64,000 nt of DNA, taken from Ascochyta rabiei. Lineage: Eukaryota > Ascomycota > Dothideomycetes > Pleosporales > Didymellaceae. The position numbers and the translations under genes are program-made. The stretch covers positions 806,001 through 870,000 of the forward strand of contig NC_082415.1 in assembly GCF_004011695.2 (NCBI RefSeq). Reading direction: 5' to 3'. Positions within the stretch are counted from its first letter, which is position 1. Each line of letters starts with the position of its first letter. Positions 33,463 to 43,231 of this stretch are shown piece after piece. The notes under the pieces are model-generated. The model was not told the origin of the DNA. It did no database searches and worked only from the letters and a program-made list of their open reading frames with translations.

Positions 33463-34422
33463 TCAGTTCTTCTTCTTCAGAGCTCCTCCATCGACAGTGA
33501 TGTCTTGGCCGGTCACGAAACCAGCCTCGATGAGCCACAAGCACGCATCGATAACGTCTTTTGGCCTACCCGCGCGGTTTGTTGGGTGGTCACTGATATC
33601 CTTCTCGCCAACCTGCTCCTCCCAGTTCGTACCCGCCTCGTCACCTTGCTTGCACTCGTGTGCGACCTTGATCCTGCCCGGCGCCACCAAGTTCACGCGG
33701 ATGCCTAAAGCACCCAGACTAATGGCCATTGAATGCATCAGACCTAGCAGACCCGCCTTGCTGGATGCGTAGCCCTCCTGGTTCGGATCAGACTGATGTG
33801 CTCGGAAGCTGCCGATGTGGATGATACATGGTCCGGCTCCTTGCTCTTTGTGCGCGCCGTTCTCGCGGTCATGTGCACGCGCCTTCATGTACGGAATGCA
33901 AGCTTGGCTCATTGCGAACGGACCGCTCAGATTCGTCTCAATGTAAGCTTGCCACTCGTCCCACGTGTCCTTGTCTTCCATTGTCTTTCCGTCTTTCCAC
34001 TGCGGAGCTGCAATGCCGCCGTTATTGACGAGCACGTCGATACGGCTGCCAAAGAATTGCTCGGCCGCAGTAACGACTTTCTTGCGGACGTCCTCCACAT
34101 CGCGCAGATTGCAGATACCGTACTCGACTTTCTTCTCCTCATAATACTGCTTGAGGTGCACGTGTGTTGTGTGCTTGAGCTCCTCCTCGTCAATGTCGAA
34201 GATGTAGACGTGGTGACCAGCTTCGAGGAACATGCGCGACATGGCGCGTCCAATGCCGCGGGCACCACCGCTAACGATGATGTTTTTCGGTGGCGCTTGG
34301 AATGCCATCTTTGCCCGGGGCTGTTTGATTTGAGATTGGGGGAAGTTGGGGTGTGGGGATTGGAGAGGTTGCGGACTGATTGTCATTGAGGCACCACTCA
34401 CTGTACGCACATTTGACGTCAT
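33463..34422 (-). CDS. short-chain dehydrogenase/reductase
   Basis: Single exon. The first ATG (34422) gives 319 residues. An internal ATG at 34308 (MAFQAPPKNIIVSGGARG) gives 281 and may be the true start, because the first 38 residues are polar, Pro/Gln-rich and outside the fold. Rossmann motif SGGARGIGR, the NNGG strand end (NAG in most SDRs), the catalytic YASSK pair and VNLVAPGRI are all present, and it ends GQDITVDGGALKKKN. No targeting signal is clear, although an Asn-ended basic tail is unusual. Substrate unknown. It converges with the Zn2Cys6 gene (230 bp between ends). Confidence 0.93.
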   Translation of the reverse strand: MTSNVRTVSGASMTISPQPLQSPHPNFPQSQIKQPRAKMAFQAPPKNIIVSGGARGIGRAMSRMFLEAGHHVYIFDIDEEELKHTTHVHLKQYYEEKKVEYGICNLRDVEDVRKKVVTAAEQFFGSRIDVLVNNGGIAAPQWKDGKTMEDKDTWDEWQAYIETNLSGPFAMSQACIPYMKARAHDRENGAHKEQGAGPCIIHIGSFRAHQSDPNQEGYASSKAGLLGLMHSMAISLGALGIRVNLVAPGRIKVAHECKQGDEAGTNWEEQVGEKDISDHPTNRAGRPKDVIDACLWLIEAGFVTGQDITVDGGALKKKN

Positions 34423-35162
34423 GCCTGCACAGCTCCATAATTACGCACAGTTTCGACAACGAAGAGGGCGAAAAACAGGAGATCGCGATCTTCAAGTTCA
34501 TCGGTCGATAAGCCTTTAGTTTGCACATTTGATGTCCCTTAATTTGCCCGTAGGCGAACATCATCCCGTTTTTGTGGCTCATTCACCGCGCTAGCATCGG
34601 CGTGCGATATCCATTAGCTTCCAGAGACCTACATCTACGAAACCACTATCGACGCCAGAGGTCATTGAATCCAAGAGAGCATTGACTTCAGCAGCTGATA
34701 GAAACACTGCCAGGAACTTAGGCTTATCATTGAAGAATTAGGTCTACTAAGCTTTGCCTAGAACGCCTCGAAGGTACGTTTTTCTCTGCGATGTTCCTGG
34801 CTAACAAGTTGAACTTGAAGAGCAGACTCAGTTGCAGTGTTTTATAAGTTCTTTCATCCACTCATCACCACGAAAGACCCAGGAGGTTCAGCAATCTCTC
34901 ATGGCCCGCGTCAAGCAGATTCGATGTTGATCAAGAAAGCGATCTTATCATTAGCGAACGATGGTAAGCTCATGTGCTGAACCGCACTGGAGAAAAAAAG
35001 CCAGAGCAGCAAGTTTGAAAGCCTGGTTGCAGGTGTCGATGATGCGCTGTGAACACTGATTGTCATTTCACCAAAGTCTGGTAATGCACCCATCTGCGCC
35101 ACGATACCCGTTTCCTCCAGCTTTGTTTTTCATCACTTCACACTATCGTCAAAATAATTCTC
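34423..35162. other. divergent promoter region
   Basis: 740 bp between the SDR gene (minus) and a small membrane-protein gene (plus). No coding support; both promoters must be here. Confidence 0.45.
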
Positions 35163-35872
35163 ATGACGGTCTCGACGTCCACGCCCTTTTACACTCGAGT
35201 ACCCAGCACCGAGCTTGGCATACTGGGGACTGAATACACTCTTTCATCCGATAATGAATACACCGAACCAGTGACTCGTCCGCCCTTCGTAGCTATGAGC
35301 CCTGCTTTTCTAGCTGTGTGGGCTGTATTCATAATGGTGACAGTCCACATCACAAGTAGAATCCATGATAAGGTGATACTTTGGCTCGCGTGCGTGTTTG
35401 GTATTCCGGTAAGTGCTGGCCACTAAAAGACCAATACACAGGACGCCTCATGAAGCTCCGGTGAATTCTGAGTCTTCATTACAACTTCTGAAGTACCGGC
35501 GTTGGCTCCAGCTGACACTTTTACAGTTTGCTCTTGCTATCAACATAGGCTGCGCCATTGGTGCCGCCCAGGCAGTCAACACCGAGTACCCGTCTGTTCG
35601 CAAAAGTCTTGTTGTGCCAATCGTGCCCACAGTGTACTGCGGAGCCGTATCTTGGACCCAGAGCATGTTAGAGTCTAGGGAAGGTGTTCTGGATATGTGG
35701 TTCATTGGTATACCTGAGTGGTCCTAGTTCGCTAGCTGAAGCCTACTAACACGTGCAGTTCGGTATGGCGCTTGTTGGCATCCTGCTCACAGTCTTGAAC
35801 AATACCTTGGAGAAGGAGTATCAGGCCAAGCTCAAAGTTCAAACCGGAGCTGACGCCAGTGTTAGATACTGA
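35163..35872 (+). CDS. small multi-pass membrane protein, unknown
   Basis: Three exons are visible: 35163-35389, 35442-about 35700, and 35760-35872. Exon 1 encodes a polar start and one membrane segment (SPAFLAVWAVFIMVTVHITS). Exon 2 has two (LTLLQFALAINIGCAIGAAQ and LVVPIVPTVYCGAVSW). Exon 3 has FGMALVGILLTVLNN and a charged tail ending ASVRY. Intron 1 (GTGCGT..CACAG) is phase-consistent. Intron 2 has a good branch site (CTAAC) and acceptor, but the obvious donor GTATAC at 35707 leaves the frames out of step by one; a weak donor GTTCTG at 35687 would fit. Either the weak donor is used or the gene has a small lesion. I recognise no family. Confidence 0.55.
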
Positions 35873-36157
35873 AAGGCTACAGTCTCCAAATATATCGAGA
35901 CCTCAATATTTTGGTTGCGCAAGCCACCATCACTGACAAGTGGACATGACTTCCGGAGCTAAATGGACTCTATCAAACTGGAGTTTTCAACGATATGTTA
36001 ACGAGTAGATCTTCTCAAGCCACCAATAAACACCGTGTCGCACTTCCAAGCCAAGTCCCTTACCTCAACCCTACTCTCCCTTCCCACACGCACCCCACAA
36101 AACCCTCACTAGACCCTTTCTTTCCCCTACGCCTGATCTCGCCGCACCATCGCCGCT

Positions 36158-36603
36158 ATGAAGTTACAACTCGCCTCCACTGCGCTCTTCCTCTTCACCA
36201 TCCCCGCCATCACACTAGCGACCCCGACGCTCCACGCACGCGCAGATTCCAAAACCCACCTCTACGTCTGCACCGACGACTCGTTCCGTGGCAACTGCAA
36301 GAACATCGAGCTGTCGGTCACGAGATGCTACAACATTGAGAAAGCGTTCAATGACAATGTGTCGAGTGCTGGGCCAGATGACGGCACGTTTTGTGTCCTA
36401 TATTCGTGAGTGCTGCTGCATCGCCTCGGGCGGTTGATAAGGGATTGAGGGGGCTGACGGTGTTCAGAGACCGCAGCTGTCGGGGCAAGGCTATTCCATT
36501 CACAAGCCCGGGAATTAGCGGCTTTGCGAAATACAAATTCGACAACGAGCTCAGTAGTGTGAGATGTGATTTTATCTGGGGATGGCCGAAGAAGAGCGGG
36601 TAA
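36158..36603 (+). CDS. small secreted Cys-rich protein, beta/gamma-crystallin-like
   Basis: Exons 36158-36405 and 36468-36603, intron 62 bp, 127 residues. Signal peptide MKLQLASTALFLFTIPAITLA. The mature protein has two similar halves: YVCTDDSFRGNCKNIEL..CYNIEKAFNDNVSS, and LYSDRSCRGKAIPF..ISGFAKYKFDNELSS. The [YF]-x-C-x-D-x2-[FC]-x-G and F-[ND]-D/N-x-[LV]-S-S pattern is that of Greek-key beta/gamma-crystallin-like secreted fungal proteins. It ends WGWPKKSG. A GTAAGT overlaps the stop codon, so a further exon cannot be excluded. A C/T-rich tract lies before the start (36061-36130). Candidate effector or cell-surface protein; function unknown. Confidence 0.75.
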
Positions 36604-36901
36604 GTGAAGTCGTCATGGAGGGGTTATTTTTGGTTTGGTGTAGTGTTCTTCGTGAATACCAGAGTATTGTTACGGACGATACCTCGTACCGACTAGCTAG
36701 TGACGATGTTAGCAAAGAAACGTGTAATAAGCGCCAAAGCATCACAAAGGCCTCAGGTCTGAAGTTGAACGTTTACGAAGTAGATTCATCAAGTGTTGGC
36801 CTTTTGCTAGATAGTGTGAGCCCCCAAACGCCGATCCCATCCCAGAAGTACAGGTATATGCCCATGCGTCATTAAACAAACAGCAAGATTGTATCAGCAC
36901 T

Positions 36902-38128
36902 CTATTTGGCGCGCTCGTAGACACCAACGACCATGGCGTGGTCACGCTCGAAGGGCTCGAGAGTCAGCTGCTCCTTGGGCTTGATGCCCATCTCCCTCAG
37001 CTTAGCAACTTCCTGGGCGAAGACGGCCTCAGGTGCGGCGGTTGAGTCGATACAGTTGGCCTTGATGGAGATGACAATACCACCACCAACCTTCAGGAAG
37101 AGACCAGCGTTGAGACCGACAATACGGGCCTGGTCAGGCTGGGCAACGTCGGCGAAGATGCAGTCGACCATGCCGACGAGCATACGGTACTTCAGGGGGT
37201 GGCGAGCATCCTCGACGATGGGGATGACGTTTGTGCGGTGGGTGGCCATGTTGATCAGATCACGACCGGAGCGGTGAGAGAACTCGACAGCGAAGACAGT
37301 TCCCTCAGGGCCGACGATATCGGCAACGTGGGACACGGAGGTACCGGAGGCGGCACCGAGGTAGAGGACCTTGGAGCCAGGGCCCATGTAGATGTTGTCG
37401 ACACCACCGAGGATACCTGCAGCCAACTTGGAGCGGAAGGGGTTCCACACACGGTACTCGATGGCAGAGGGGGCAGCCTCGTCGCTGCCCTCAGCCTTCT
37501 CAGCACCAACGCTGATGCGCTTCTCGCCGTAGACGCTCTCGCCGGGGGTCAAGTTCTTGGTGACGAGGAGATCCTCCTTTCCGCGGGCAACGAAGACACC
37601 AGCGTGGCGATGGGGCTCGACAATGGTCTTACTGCGGGGTGTTAGTTCCGTTCTTGTCTGGATCAATTTGCATGCTCGACGTACGCTCCGCCACGGGCAC
37701 CACCTCGTCCACCACGGGCACCGCCACGAGGAGCACCACGGCCGCCGCCACGGCCACCACGGTCACCAAAACCTCCACGGCTGCCTCCACGGCTGCCTCC
37801 ACGACCGCCAAAGCCTCCGCGACCGCCGCCACGGCCACCACGGTCGCCGAAGCCACCACCACGTCCACCGCGAGGAGTGAAGCCTCCGCGACCACCACGG
37901 TCACCACCGCCACGTCCGCCTCTGTCATGCGTTAGTTCTGGCGCGTTAATGTGTCTTGATCAAAGTCTGCAGATGCTATGATCTGGGCGTGCGCAGGTAG
38001 TTGCTCGAGCAGCTGTCTCTTGCGACAACCGCCGCGTGGAGCAACGAGCTGCGCAACCCAGCTGCAGCGCAATGGCAGGTATGCTCGACCTTAACATGGA
38101 TGGAGTCGTACCTGGGTGTGAAAGCCAT
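36902..38128 (-). CDS. nop1: fibrillarin (nucleolar 2'-O-methyltransferase, NOP1)
   Basis: Exons 38128-38112 (17 nt), 37921-37685 and 37631-36902; introns of 190 and 53 bp; 327 residues. The start MAFTPR is joined across the long first intron to a Gly/Arg-rich GAR domain of about 80 residues. The methyltransferase domain follows from [23 protein letters not shown]-binding motif [20 protein letters not shown], then [14 protein letters not shown], the catalytic-site Asp in FADVAQPDQ and the Lys in ISIKANCID are all intact. Fibrillarin is the methyltransferase of box C/D snoRNPs and also methylates histone H2A Gln in the nucleolus. It is divergent from the uL22 ribosomal gene, 260 bp start to start. 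Confidence 0.97.
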
Positions 38129-38388
38129 TGCTGATTGTTGTGTGGAGGAAGAAAAGGTACGTGTCGTTGTAGATGTTCGACAGTAAGGCGATGGAGAGCT
38201 GTGAAGTTCAAAGTTCGAGAATTTCTCTGCAAGCTCACCACGCTAACGCCAAATTTCGAAAGGCGCCAAGCGCTCATCCCTGCTTAGTTTGCCGAAGCGA
38301 GACAGCCCACAGTTGCAATGTTGCGATTTTGCTCCTCGACCCAACCGCACTCTCGTACTAACAACACAGGACCTCATCGCCCGACAAA
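38129..38388. promoter_or_regulatory. bidirectional promoter, fibrillarin / ribosomal protein uL22
   Basis: 260 bp between two divergent ribosome-biogenesis genes; coordinated expression is expected. No clear TATA box. Pyrimidine-rich stretches precede both starts. Confidence 0.6.
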
Positions 38389-39222
38389 ATGGTGAGTCGT
38401 CGCCCGCCGTCGCAACGCCTGCAGACAGGCTGCTGCATCTCTCGAACGCGAAATTAATTGTCTGTGCCAGGTTCGTTACGGAGCATCCAGCCTCGAGAAC
38501 GCAAAGAGCGCCCGCGCTCGCGGTTCCTACCTCCGTGTCTCCTTCAAGAACACCCGCGAGACCGCCCAGGCCATCAACGGATGGAAGCTCGAGCGCGCCC
38601 TCACTTACCTCGGTAATGTCTTGGAGCACAAGGAGGCCATCCCCATGAGGCGCTACGCCGGTAGCACTGGACGCACCGCCCAGGGTGAGTGACCCTCCAT
38701 CTCGCACGCAAGGATGCAAAACCCGGTTCTGGACATGGGAAAGCACTGGAAGAGGGGGACCGCGCTGCGTGTGGAATTGCAACGTGCTGCGTCGACGTGG
38801 ATCGAATTTTGCAGGGCAATGGCTGACTCCCGCAGGCAAGGCTTTCGGTGTCTCCAAGGCCCGCTGGCCCGTCAAGTCCGCCGAGATCCTCCTCGGTCTC
38901 CTCAAGAACGCTGAGGCCAACGCCGACACCAAGGGTCTCGACACCGCCAACTTGATTGTCAAGCACATCCAGGTCAACCAGGCCCCCAAGCAGCGAAGGC
39001 GCACTTACCGTGCTCACGGTCGTGTACGTACCGGTACCCCCCACGCACAGCCCTGGCCCTAACAGCGCATAGATCAACCCCTACATGTCCAACCCCTCCC
39101 ACATCGAGCTCATCCTCACCGAGGGTGCCGAGGTTGTCCAGAAGTCCACCGAGACCGTCGAGCGCCGATTGAACTCCAGGCAGCGTGGCCGTGAGGTCCG
39201 CAAGGCCATCACCGCTGCGTAA
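38389..39222 (+). CDS. rpl17: 60S ribosomal protein uL22 (Rpl17)
   Basis: Exon 1 is the ATG alone (38389-38391); further exons 38471-38684, 38836-39023 and 39073-39222; introns of 79, 151 and 49 bp; 184 residues, the exact family length. [56 protein letters not shown] and [20 protein letters not shown] are highly conserved. The protein lines the peptide exit tunnel of the large subunit. The ATG-only first exon is common in fungal ribosomal protein genes. Confidence 0.97.
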
Positions 39223-40236
39223 GCAGTTCCCGGAGAGGTGTCGAAGTTTAAGCGAAGACAAAAGGACAAGGCATGGGCAAGGTCTAGGAGTCAATGAGCG
39301 ATGAATTATAGGGTCTTTCATACTCACTCATCATGTGTGCATGATTGGGAATTCGATTTCTCCGGTGTCTGGTCGATAAGCAAACAGGGCCACGGCCTGA
39401 TTCCCAAACTCAGCGCTTCCTCTGCATGTGCATGCATCATTGACGTGCACTACCACCTGCATGCTCACGACCTTTCTAGTGCTTAATGCAATGTATTATG
39501 AACCTTCTCCATGTTCGCATTGCGCTGCTTGAGGACTACATTGAACTCACATACTGGTAACCTGGACCTGACGTTCACGCGTATCTCTTATGTTGCAGAG
39601 AAAACCGGCTACACCATCCCACCGGCAGTCTCTTATGTCGTTATGCTAGAGGTTTGTAGCGTGTTTATAACTGCTCTTCAGATTTAGGAAAAGTTGCTAA
39701 AGGCTTACAATGTCCTTTAAGGCTCTATAATAGCTACGAAGATAGCGTTTAACACTTCCTATATTATTAAGGGCTATCGGCTTGTAGCCGGCTTTTTCTC
39801 CAACGCGAGTCCGTGCCCCCACCGATTCTGAGTGATGGCGCTAGTCTTCATCTGATCTTAGTCCTCTTTCGAACCAACTTTCCTCTTCGACATCTACACT
39901 ATATGACGCCTTCACCAACACAACTGTAAAACATCTGTGCAATCTCAGGACGTCGTATAGGTGATTGCGAGAATGGCTCCTTCCTCCTGACTCGATAGTA
40001 GTCGCTATCCTGCTCTTCGGCGCCTGCCAAGTTTTGGAATCGCCAACTATCATGACGCAAGCCCAGCGCACCCATGCCACCCATGTGCATCGCCGCATCT
40101 TGTCGACGTTGTGAATGGACTATATATCCGACTTACCCATGTGCCACTTGCTTTTTCTAGTTGCCTTCTTCTGTACATATTCACGTAAACCTTCGGGTCT
40201 TTTACCGTTCAAGCCAAACAACAACAATCTTACATA
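39223..40236. other. intergenic with AT-rich, probably RIP-damaged stretch
   Basis: 1 kb without a supported gene. About 39660-39800 is TA-rich and poor in CpA/TpG compared with its flanks and may be an old repeat fragment. Confidence 0.4.
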
Positions 40237-41223
40237 ATGTCAGCCTTTCAACACCGCCTACGAATACTCGGAACGCTAGTCCTCGGTCTTCTCGCCACCA
40301 CACAAGCACAAGACAGCAAGAGAGGGTTTGCGTTCATAGGTGACAGCCATGCACCAGACAACAAGCTCTTATCTTCAGACAACAGCCCACTCGCTTGGTA
40401 CTACAACTGGAGTCCCTATCCAAACACCAATTTGATTCCCACTGGCTCTCTCGAATTCGTTCCCATGATCCATGGGATGGACGCTACACAGGACGGGAGA
40501 ACAGAAAGTGCTATCAGAGGCCTCGACAAGTCGAATACGCACCTGCTTTCCTTCAACGAACCAGACGGCACAACAGGCAGTGGTGGATCTAGCATTAGTC
40601 CAGAAGACGCAGCGAGAGCATACATCGACTATGTCGTGCCCTTCAGGAATGGCTCCAAAGGTGGACGAAATTGGAAGATCAGCCATCCCTCAACGACCGG
40701 TTCACCTAGTGGTTTGGAGTGGCTCAGGTCTTTCAACTCATCCTGCTATGACATTGACCCCGAAAACGGTTGTCCAACAGATTTCGTCGCAGTACACTGG
40801 TATGGCGCATTTTCCGGACTTGCTGGATGGCTTGGGACGCTCAATGAATTCTATAATGCCAACTCGACGAACGACTCTAACCTGAAACTTTAGGTCACCG
40901 AATTGGGCCTGCCCCAAGAGTCCGCCGACGCCACAGTTGGTATGATGAACCAAACACTGCCCTACCTCGATAGCCTGGATTATGTCGAGCGATATGCATG
41001 GTTTGGTGCATTCAGGACCGATGATGCTAACGAGTGGACTGGCGATGGCGTCGCGCTGTTTGACGACGATGGCGGACTCACAGAGCTTGGCGCCCTGTAC
41101 ATGGGTAACGGCTTTAAGGAAGGCCAGAAAGGTGGAGGCGCAGATTCAGCAGCGGGTATGCGCCGTGTGAACCTAGCACCAGTCGTTGCAGGCTTGGTGG
41201 CCGTGCTCATGAGCACCTTGTGA
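40237..41223 (+). pseudogene. GH128-like (Asl1-type) GPI-anchored glucanase interrupted by one in-frame UAG
   Basis: One continuous frame of 329 codons broken only by TAG at 40891-40893 (codon 219). Signal peptide (LGTLVLGLLATTQAQ) at 1-25. Domain motifs: KRGFAFIGD, WYYNWSPYPN, FVPMIHGMDA, HLLSFNEPD with the acid Glu, DFVAVHWYGAF, then NLKL-stop-VTELGLPQE with the second Glu, and YAWFGAF. Family members have Trp at the stop position (L-x-x-W-V-T-E), so TGG to TAG is the only change. The C-terminus (NLAPVVAGLVAVLMSTL) is a GPI-anchor signal. GH128 enzymes act on beta-1,3-glucan; cell-wall Asl1-type members are poorly known. Either it is a fresh null allele, or the stop is recoded (readthrough or A-to-I editing of UAG). 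The rest of the frame shows no decay. Exact family naming is from memory. Confidence 0.85.
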
Positions 41224-41876
41224 TTATACGCGTAAACCCCACCGTACCTCCATCTGAGCGTTGTATCGCAGATACCCTTGTTTTGTTAGCATGATTTGAT
41301 TGAATTCAATCATAGAAGAAACTACACAGTATTAGGTTCAACGTTGTGCAGTGATCTTGATGCTGTGCACATTCTCGAGAGCTGGAACTTGCAACGGTCA
41401 GAAAACACCAACCGAATGAGCCAGCTTCTCCATAGCCACGCCACGCCTTGTCCTCGCGTTTTCAAAGGACAACAGCATCTGCGTGATGCAGACATCAGTT
41501 GGATGTTCCTATGATGTATGCCCGGATTCGTTGAGGTGTGAAAGATCACGGTTTGCAACTTGGCTGCGCTGAGCGAGTGTCATCCTGAAAGTTTGAATAA
41601 CTGCATACGATCGAAAGATGACGGCAAGGGGAAAGACATCGGTATTTTCATCTCCGTAGTGGTAGCCTCTCGGATCACCGTTTTCAACCCTGCATAGTAT
41701 GTGTCCAGGTTTATTTGGGATATGGAGAGACCGCTTTCACAGAGCAACGGGACACTGTATCACAACAAAGTGTTAATTCCGTCATGCTTTTCTTTTCGGA
41801 ATAAAAAGCTTCATTCTGTTTGCAACGCGAGTAAACAATAAAAAAGGAAAAAAAGTAAAGAAATCTCGCGTAAACT
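41224..41876. other. intergenic between convergent genes
   Basis: About 650 bp with no supported gene; AT-rich at 41770-41870, probably the 3' UTR of the minus-strand gene. Confidence 0.45.
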
Positions 41877-43231
41877 TTAGAAGTTCTGACAATCGAAATT
41901 CGTCAAGATGAACACAGCACGCCGAACCCCGAACCCCGCAGGCTGGTAAAAATGTACCTGCTATCTTCAAACCCACAGAGAGGAGAAGCTTACTCGTCCC
42001 CGCGGTCCGTTGCCCACTGTCAACCCCCACCAGCCTGTCTCTCGTGGCTCATACAAGACCGGAACGTCAATCTTGACGCTCGCGTTGTACTCAGTCGCAG
42101 CGTATTCATCTACAAACACTTCGCAGACGCCACTGTACTTGAAGAAGATGGCGTTGGGGTTGGCTGCAGCCATGGCACAGCAAGCCGTCGCATTGGTGTT
42201 GTCGCTCCAGTCTGAGCGGATAATTGTGAGATTCTTGCTATACCAGTCGTCGGCGAGACTGTACAGTGGCCAGCCGCTGTATGTGTCAACGACATTGTCT
42301 GTAGCACAAGCAGCGTAGACTGAGGTTGTGCTTGATGGATAGTCGGTTGTTGTGATCTAGCATGAAGTTAGTCAAATCTGTTGCATATAGACATGTTTGT
42401 TAAGCCAAAACTTACAGTCTCAACATTCGTTCGGGTTTCCGTGTACCAGGAGCGGAACTCCAGGCCCGATGCCATCGAGTATGTGTAAGGAGTTTCGGTA
42501 GGCGAGACCTTGGTCGTCACGGTCGATGTGATGGTCTCAGAGGCGATGTACTTTGTGCGCGTGTACGTTGGAGGTGGCACATACGACCTTGATGAGGTCG
42601 TTCCTGAGTCGTAGATGCTGATCAGAGTGATCAGACATTGGACCTTAGACGCCACGCCAGACTCAACGACATCCGGGACCTCTGACTCTTGTTGCAAGTT
42701 CAAGTCGTCCTGCCAATATGAATCTTCAACAGTCCACTGGTCTTGGTCTTCCTGGTCATCGACATGTTGTGTAGCTTCCGGATAGGCAGCCGCGACGGGA
42801 GTAAATCCAGCCAGGGTAGGAATTATAGCCGTTTGAAGCACAGATGTTGTGACAGTAAATGTCGAAGAGACAGTCTCCGTCTTTGTGTAATAGTTCGTCC
42901 AGGTATATGTGTCGGTCCACACAGTTTTGGTCAGGTTGTTGGGTGCGGTTGAGTATTCTGTGGAGGTTGATGTAGCCGACACACTTGTGGTATATGGTTT
43001 GGGTGTCAGGAGCTCTGTCTTAGATCTGTACGCATACGATGTACTCGTGAAGTAGTCGGTAGTCGGGCCCCAGGGTGGGGCGGATGCCGCGAAATTGGTC
43101 GAACATCGAGTGACGGAAGAAACTTCCGCGGGTAACTCTCTTGGCCAACCACAGCTTAAATATTTGTCCGAAACCATGGTACCTGCAGCAGCAAGTGCCG
43201 AGATCGTCGTGTTCATTGCCATTGCCCTCAT
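41877..43231 (-). CDS. Thr/Ser-rich, probably extracellular protein, unknown
   Basis: Exons 43231-42416, 42356-41994 and 41942-41877; introns of 59 and 51 bp; 414 residues, phases consistent. The N-terminus (MRAMAMNTTISALAAAG) is a weak signal peptide; an upstream ATG-less extension is open. Residues about 55-130 and 215-275 are Thr/Ser/Tyr-rich spacers with repeated S-T-x-T patterns, suited to O-mannosylation. Between them is an acidic stretch (HVDDQEDQDQW). The C-terminal third is globular with Cys pairs (ACATDNVVDTYSGWP, TACCAMAAANPNAIFFKYSG, VCEVFVDEYAATEYN). I recognise no family. The final short exon is inferred from a good acceptor and a clean 22-codon frame. Confidence 0.65.

Noticed and set aside
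37555..37935. Thr/Ala- and His-rich frames on both strands across the fibrillarin 5' part
   Set aside because: Frame shadows of the GGCGGT-type repeats encoding the GAR domain.
37922..38111. Box C/D snoRNA inside the long first intron of the fibrillarin gene
   Set aside because: No RUGAUGA/CUGA pair with terminal stem was found on reading the intron.
40795..40893. Intron ending in the TAG of the glucanase gene
   Set aside because: Removing GTATGG..TTTAG would delete the conserved HWYG-to-LKLW region of the catalytic domain; a Trp-to-stop change is simpler.
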